From: Spirabiliibacterium mucosae
Lineage (GTDB): Bacteria > Pseudomonadota > Gammaproteobacteria > Enterobacterales > Pasteurellaceae
Assembly: GCF_014884965.1 (NCBI RefSeq)
Contig: NZ_JABTBO010000001.1
Coordinates: forward strand, 62,001-126,000
Direction of reading: 5' to 3'
Length of the DNA stretch: 64,000 nt
The translations under genes and the position numbers were made by a program. Positions 60,005-64,000 of the stretch are shown in pieces. The number at the start of each line of letters is the position of its first letter. Within the stretch, counting starts at the first letter, position 1. Under the pieces are notes generated by a model. It was not told the origin of the DNA. It did no database searches and worked only from the letters and a program-made list of their open reading frames with translations.

Positions 60005-60880
60005 ATGGACACCAAACTGTATAGACAAATCGATCCATTCCCTGAATTATTAGGCGTGCAACACTATCATGATTTTGGTAACGGCTTGTCGTGGAAGTCA
60101 GCAAAACTCTATTGCCAGCGTGAAAAATTAACAGCAGATATCACGTTTCATTCGAGTTTGCGATTGGTGTTTACCTTAAGTGGCAAAACGCATTTGCATT
60201 ACGGTGGCCATAGCATGCAACTGTATGCTAATGAGGGCGCAATGGTGTCAAATTTTGATGATACGCTTGATGGGCATAAACATTTTTATGCCGGCGCCAT
60301 GCAACATGAAATTGTGCTCTTTTTTACGTTGCCTTGGCTGCACAAGCACGGCATTCATGGCGATATTTTAGATCAACTGCAGCACAGATTGTGGCAAAAG
60401 CAGTTTACCATCACAACCAGTATGCGGATTTATCTTATGCAGCTTTTACACAGTGAAAACAGCCCATCACATTGGCAAAGTGCGGTGCAACAAAATCTCT
60501 GTATGTCGTTACTGCTTGAGATTTTGCAGCAACTCTTCCCGTATCCGTCACACAGTGATGTACCGTGCCAGCATGATAAACGCCTAGACACGTTGTTTGA
60601 ACTGCTCCATAGCAGCAAAGCTGACAATTGGACATTAGCGCAAATTGCGCATCATTGCTGTAGCAATCCAACGACATTACAGGCGGCATTTAAAGCGCGC
60701 TATAACACCACCATTATGCACTATTTACAGCAATTAAAAATGCAACGTGCCAAACAAGCCCTAATGAGTGGGTTGAGTGTGAATGAGGCCGCGATGCTGG
60801 TTGGCTATCGCAAAACAGAGTGTTTTAGTGCGCAATTTTACAAAACCTTTGGCCAATACCCTAGCCAATTTAAAACATAA
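60005..60880 (+). CDS. AraC family regulator of siderophore uptake (PchR/AlcR-like)
   Basis: Product of 291 residues. The N-terminal part (about 1-190) is a sensor domain with LRLVFTLSGKTHLHYGG, of the kind found in PchR/AlcR/YbtA regulators that sense ferric siderophore. The C-terminal AraC double helix-turn-helix (about 195-290) contains LAQIAHHCCSNPTTLQAAFKARY (cited by IAHHCCSNPTTLQ) and LVGYRKTECFSAQFYKTFGQYP. It probably activates the divergent receptor and its own operon when siderophore enters. It is eight bases before the permease gene. Confidence 0.88.
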   Translation: MDTKLYRQIDPFPELLGVQHYHDFGNGLSWKSAKLYCQREKLTADITFHSSLRLVFTLSGKTHLHYGGHSMQLYANEGAMVSNFDDTLDGHKHFYAGAMQHEIVLFFTLPWLHKHGIHGDILDQLQHRLWQKQFTITTSMRIYLMQLLHSENSPSHWQSAVQQNLCMSLLLEILQQLFPYPSHSDVPCQHDKRLDTLFELLHSSKADNWTLAQIAHHCCSNPTTLQAAFKARYNTTIMHYLQQLKMQRAKQALMSGLSVNEAAMLVGYRKTECFSAQFYKTFGQYPSQFKT

Positions 60881-60888
60881 AGTGCGGT

Positions 60889-62103
60889 ATGAAACAGCAA
60901 TCTCTGATCACATTTCTCTTCTCGAGCACCTATATCAGCCAGCATATTGGGTCTGCTTTTATTAACATGACACTGGTTGTGATTTTGCGCCAACATGGCG
61001 CGACCCTCAGCCAACTGAGCCTGCTGCAATTTATCATTTTGCCCTATTCGTTACGTTTTTTATGGGCACCGTTAGTTGACCGCTTTGGCTCACCGCGCTG
61101 GGGGCATTTTCGCAGCTGGCTGCTGCCAACACAGTGTGCCATGGTATTGTTTTTATTAAGCGCATCCACATTTGACCCATTGGCCGATATCCACACATTA
61201 TTTGTCATTTTATTTCTGTTTATGATCATGACAGGCACGCAAGACCTTGCCCTTGACGGATTGGCGTGCTCAGGATTTGATAAAAACGAACGTCACGTCA
61301 TCAACAGTATTCAAGTGGCCTGTGGGCTGATTGGCAATCTTATTGGTGGTGCGCTGGTGATCATTTATCCACACATTCATTGGCATGGTGCATTATGGAT
61401 TCTTGCCAGCCTCTCGGCCGTTCCCATTGTTTTTATCATCTTGTTCAAAGAGCATCGCACTACCTCCCAAACCGCACTTTCATTGCGCATAGGCTGGATG
61501 CAACTCGTGTCCTTTTGGCGCGGAAAACTTCACTGGTTAGGCCTGCTTTTTCTCTACTCTGTGATTATCTCAGGCTGCTTTGCTATTCTTTCACCTGTGC
61601 TCGTGGATGCAGGCTGGTCGTTTGCTCAAATCGGCACAATGAAAAACTATGGTGTTATTGTCGGGCTTATCAGTGTCGTGCTGATTGTGCCACTGAGCAA
61701 AAAATACCCGAGAGAAAAAAGCCTGCGCTTATTAACCGCACTTCAACTGGTCTGCTTGGGCTGTTTTATTCCGCTGCTACAAGGGCAACATACCGTTTTC
61801 TGGGCTTACCTTGCCGTAACTGCCAGTTATTTGTGCTTTGCACCGATTTTTACCTTAAACAGTGCATTAATGATGGACTTAGCTGCCAAAACCGACTTGC
61901 CAAGCACCTCCTACACCGTGCAAATCGCCGTAATGATGTTATTTTCCATCTGCTCATCGGCACTATGTTTACATCTTGCCGAACACATGGGCTATCAATG
62001 GGTTGTTTATCTCTCCATTAGTTGCGCCTTGCTCGTGTTTATCTGCATTCCTTATGTTATCCAAGGACTTTTTTATGACAAAAACGCCCATCGCGGATCG
62101 TGA
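60889..62103 (+). CDS. MFS permease for ferric siderophore (RhtX/FptX family)
   Basis: Product of 404 residues with about 12 hydrophobic segments. Family-like features are PYSLRFLWAPLVDRFGSPRWGHFRSW, cited by LRFLWAPLVDRFG, and TGTQDLALDGLAC, which matches AmpG/RhtX/FptX proteins. RhtX and FptX carry rhizobactin and pyochelin across the inner membrane as single-protein permeases. The neighbouring receptor, regulator and reductase support siderophore rather than muropeptide transport. Its stop lies 29 bases inside the next gene. Confidence 0.84.
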   Translation: MKQQSLITFLFSSTYISQHIGSAFINMTLVVILRQHGATLSQLSLLQFIILPYSLRFLWAPLVDRFGSPRWGHFRSWLLPTQCAMVLFLLSASTFDPLADIHTLFVILFLFMIMTGTQDLALDGLACSGFDKNERHVINSIQVACGLIGNLIGGALVIIYPHIHWHGALWILASLSAVPIVFIILFKEHRTTSQTALSLRIGWMQLVSFWRGKLHWLGLLFLYSVIISGCFAILSPVLVDAGWSFAQIGTMKNYGVIVGLISVVLIVPLSKKYPREKSLRLLTALQLVCLGCFIPLLQGQHTVFWAYLAVTASYLCFAPIFTLNSALMMDLAAKTDLPSTSYTVQIAVMMLFSICSSALCLHLAEHMGYQWVVYLSISCALLVFICIPYVIQGLFYDKNAHRGS

Positions 62104-63031
62104 TCTCAAACTTGATATTATTGAGCATGTGAATGATGATCACCGAAAAGAGTTGCTCGCCATTGCCCAAGTCTATCTCTCAAAGCAAATCACACAAGCC
62201 ACATTGTGCGATTTATACCACGAAGGCATGCTGCTGCTCACCGAAAGTCCAAAAGGCCAACACACTCAGTTTGTGGCTTTTGAATCGCAAGGTGATTTGC
62301 ATGCAAATGTACGTCATCTTGCCATGCAAGCACAACAGCGCCAACAAGCCACAACGCCCACACAATGGCGCTTTTGCTTAATTGACGCCACTCAGCTCAC
62401 ACCGAATATGCGTCGCCTTGTGCTACAAACAGACCACGCTATTCCTCAAAATTCACCAGGTTATGCGTAGGCATTTATCATCAACACGCAGCCCGAGGTT
62501 CTCCGCCGTTACTACACGCTACGCAAAGCCATTCAACCGCCACACACGCGGCATTTTCTCGCTTATGTTGATGTGTATTGCCATGGCTACACGCCAGGCA
62601 CCACCTGGGCAAGAGGACTGACAGTGGGTGATGAAGTGTTTGCTGATGGCGAATTTTATGAGCATACCGAGCATCTTCAAGCGGGGCAGGCGCTTTTGCT
62701 CGCCGATGAAACCGCACTGCCGACTGTCGCACATATTCTCGAAGGCTGGCAAAACCCTATTAGCCCTATCGTTATCATAATCACCCACGACAGTGCTGAT
62801 CAAACCTACCTCAAGGACATCACGCTGCCAGCCAATAGTCAGGTTTTTACGCTCAATTATGAACATGGCGAAGAAAACATCATGGCTTGCCTTGAACAGA
62901 TTGACACCATCGACACCGTCTGGGGCGCATGTGAGCAACATTTGGCAAAAACGCTCCGTCATTATTTCCGCAACCAGCGAAAATTGACTAGCACAAATAA
63001 CAAAATGAAAGGTTATTGGATTAAAAAGTAA
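62075..63031 (+). pseudogene. Siderophore-interacting protein (ferric-siderophore reductase) with in-frame stop
   Basis: About 318 codons in one frame, interrupted by TAG at 62468-62470 in PGYA-stop-AFIIN. The N-terminal 75 residues (ADRDLKLDIIEHVNDDHRKE onward) resemble the DUF2470 haem-utilisation domain. The rest is a SIP-family flavoprotein: the FAD motif RRYYTLRK follows the stop, then GTTWARGLTVGDEV, LLADETALPTVAHIL and a C-terminal WGACEQHLAKTLRHYFRN with KGYW. Such proteins reduce ferric siderophores in the cytosol to release iron. As written only 131 residues are made, without the flavin site. It overlaps the permease gene by 29 bases. Confidence 0.86.
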
Positions 63032-63062
63032 AGTGCGGTCAGGGTATAACTGACCGCACTTT
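63030..63062. terminator. Strong uptake-sequence terminator between SIP gene and carB
   Basis: AAAGTGCGGTCAG (63030-63042) and CTGACCGCACTTT (63050-63062) form a perfect 13-base stem with a seven-base loop, between convergent genes. Confidence 0.83.
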
Positions 63063-63065
63063 CAC

Positions 63066-64000
63066 TTAGTGCATATCCTGCAGGCGATAAACTTGCGTTT
63101 GGCGCAGGCTTTCGAGGCCTTGGCTGAGGGCCTCGCCGCCGGCGATGGTGGTGTAAAGCGGGATGCGCATTTGCAATGCGCTGGTGCGAATGGAGTGGCT
63201 GTCAGCGACCGATTCAGGCTGCGCGCCTGCGGTGTTGATGATCATGGCGATTTCGCCGTTTTTGATGGCATCAACGATATGCGGGCGACCTTCGCGCACT
63301 TTGTTGACAATTTGCACACCTAAGCCGTGCTCACGCAGGAATTGCGCAGTGCCGCGAGTTGAGCACAAGCCGTAGCCGAGTTGTTGCAGCGCTTTGGCCA
63401 GGCCAACGAGCTTGGTTTTGTCGCTGTCGACCACCGAGAGGAAGATTTTGCCTGAGGCCGGCAGCCGCTCGCCAGCACCAAGTTGTGCTTTCACAAAGGC
63501 TTCGGCAAAGCTTTCGCCCACGCTCATCACCTCACCGGTGGAGCGCATCTCTGGCCCCAAAATGGTGTCCACACCTGGGAATTTGATGAACGGGAACACC
63601 GCCTCCTTCACGCTGTATAAGTGCGGTAGGGTTTCTTTCACCACGTCTTGCTCGGCCAGCGAAATACCCGCCATCACTTTGGCGGCGATTTTCGCCAGCG
63701 GCACGCCGGTGGCTTTGGAGACAAACGGCACGGTGCGTGAGGCGCGTGGGTTGACCTCGAGCACATAAACATCACCTTCTTTCACGGCAAATTGCACATT
63801 CATCAAGCCTACCACGTTGAGCGCTTTGGCCATCGCCACGGTTTGGCGGCGGATTTCATCTTGAATGTCATCACTTAGTGAATATGGCGGCAGCGAGCAG
63901 GCGGAGTCACCGCTGTGAATGCCCGCTTGCTCGATGTGTTGCATAATCCCGCCGATCACCACAGTTTGGCCGTCGCTAATGCAATCCACGTCCACTTCGA
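63066..64000 (-). CDS. carB: Carbamoyl-phosphate synthase large subunit, 3' part (cut by window edge)
   Basis: C-terminal 310 or so residues; the frame is open to base 64000, so the gene starts beyond the window. Visible are the second ATP-grasp domain (DGQTVVIGGIMQHIEQAGIHSGDSAC, cited by MQHIEQAGIHSGDSAC, and EVNPRASRTVPFVSKATG with metal-binding Glu and Asn) and the C-terminal allosteric domain (KIFLSVVDSDKTKLVGLAK, IINTAGAQPES). It makes carbamoyl phosphate for arginine and pyrimidine synthesis, linking to argCBH/argE and pyrE in this window. Confidence 0.97.
   Translation of the reverse strand, partial: EVDVDCISDGQTVVIGGIMQHIEQAGIHSGDSACSLPPYSLSDDIQDEIRRQTVAMAKALNVVGLMNVQFAVKEGDVYVLEVNPRASRTVPFVSKATGVPLAKIAAKVMAGISLAEQDVVKETLPHLYSVKEAVFPFIKFPGVDTILGPEMRSTGEVMSVGESFAEAFVKAQLGAGERLPASGKIFLSVVDSDKTKLVGLAKALQQLGYGLCSTRGTAQFLREHGLGVQIVNKVREGRPHIVDAIKNGEIAMIINTAGAQPESVADSHSIRTSALQMRIPLYTTIAGGEALSQGLESLRQTQVYRLQDMH

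Noticed and set aside
61380-62021. Plus-strand frame of 213 codons inside the permease gene
   Set aside because: Out-of-frame reading of the MFS permease; cysteine- and arginine-rich with no membrane pattern.

Overview
The window looks like a chromosomal segment from a member of the Pasteurellaceae (gammaproteobacteria). The main evidence is the DNA uptake signal sequence AAGTGCGGT and its complement ACCGCACTT, of which I count roughly 95 by eye (about one per 0.7 kb). Gene content and local orders agree: lepA-lepB-rnc-era, mltG-tmk-holB-ycfH, asnA/asnC, argCBH, recA-recX, tamA-tamB and rph-pyrE. Base composition by eye is a little over 50% GC, high for this family. I do not name a genus. Many terminators are simply two uptake sequences facing each other.

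Layout. 1-1.4 kb: 3' end of trpS and a PHP phosphatase. 1.4-3.8 kb: a Tat-exported polysaccharide lyase of family PL8. 3.9-9.1 kb: yedI, mutS and, divergently, SOS-controlled recA with recX. 9.2-12.1 kb: an acetyltransferase, ABC-F protein YheS and RraB. 12.2-14.9 kb: adhE behind an FNR-type promoter. 14.9-20.9 kb: crcB, a HAD phosphatase, DUF2288 and argHBC (minus strand), with argE divergent. 21-27.7 kb: a tight minus-strand operon DUF805-lipoprotein-engB-yeiH-mltG-tmk-holB-ycfH. 27.7-31 kb: asnA/asnC, udp, a DUF465 protein and a small tyrosine phosphatase. 31-36.8 kb: tamA-tamB. 36.9-43.4 kb: recO, an NCS2 permease and era-rnc-lepB-lepA. 43.5-45 kb: gabD. 45-49.8 kb: a Fur-boxed haem/haemoglobin-type uptake locus (lipoprotein, TonB receptor, repeat-bearing lipoprotein). 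49.9-57.6 kb: yicC, rph-pyrE, a lipoprotein, cysS, ppiB, xerD, a DyP peroxidase and grxB. 57.7-63 kb: a xenosiderophore uptake locus (TonB receptor, AraC regulator, RhtX/FptX-type permease, siderophore-interacting protein). 63-64 kb: 3' end of carB.

The two iron loci should work in parallel. One takes haem or haemoglobin iron through a lipoprotein-assisted receptor. The other imports a foreign ferric siderophore through the outer-membrane receptor and inner-membrane permease, and would reduce it in the cytosol. No siderophore biosynthesis genes are visible.

The most striking property of the window is the number of interrupted reading frames. Single-base length changes break or merge adhE, crcB, tamB, tamA, the start of gabD, both haem-locus lipoproteins, rph/pyrE and cysS, nearly all in mononucleotide runs. 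In-frame stops interrupt the haem-type receptor (TAA) and the siderophore-interacting protein (TAG). Because cysS is essential, many of these are probably sequence errors, though real decay or slippage cannot be excluded from the sequence alone. No tRNA, rRNA, CRISPR array, insertion sequence or prophage was seen, and no gene-free stretch exceeds about 190 bases.
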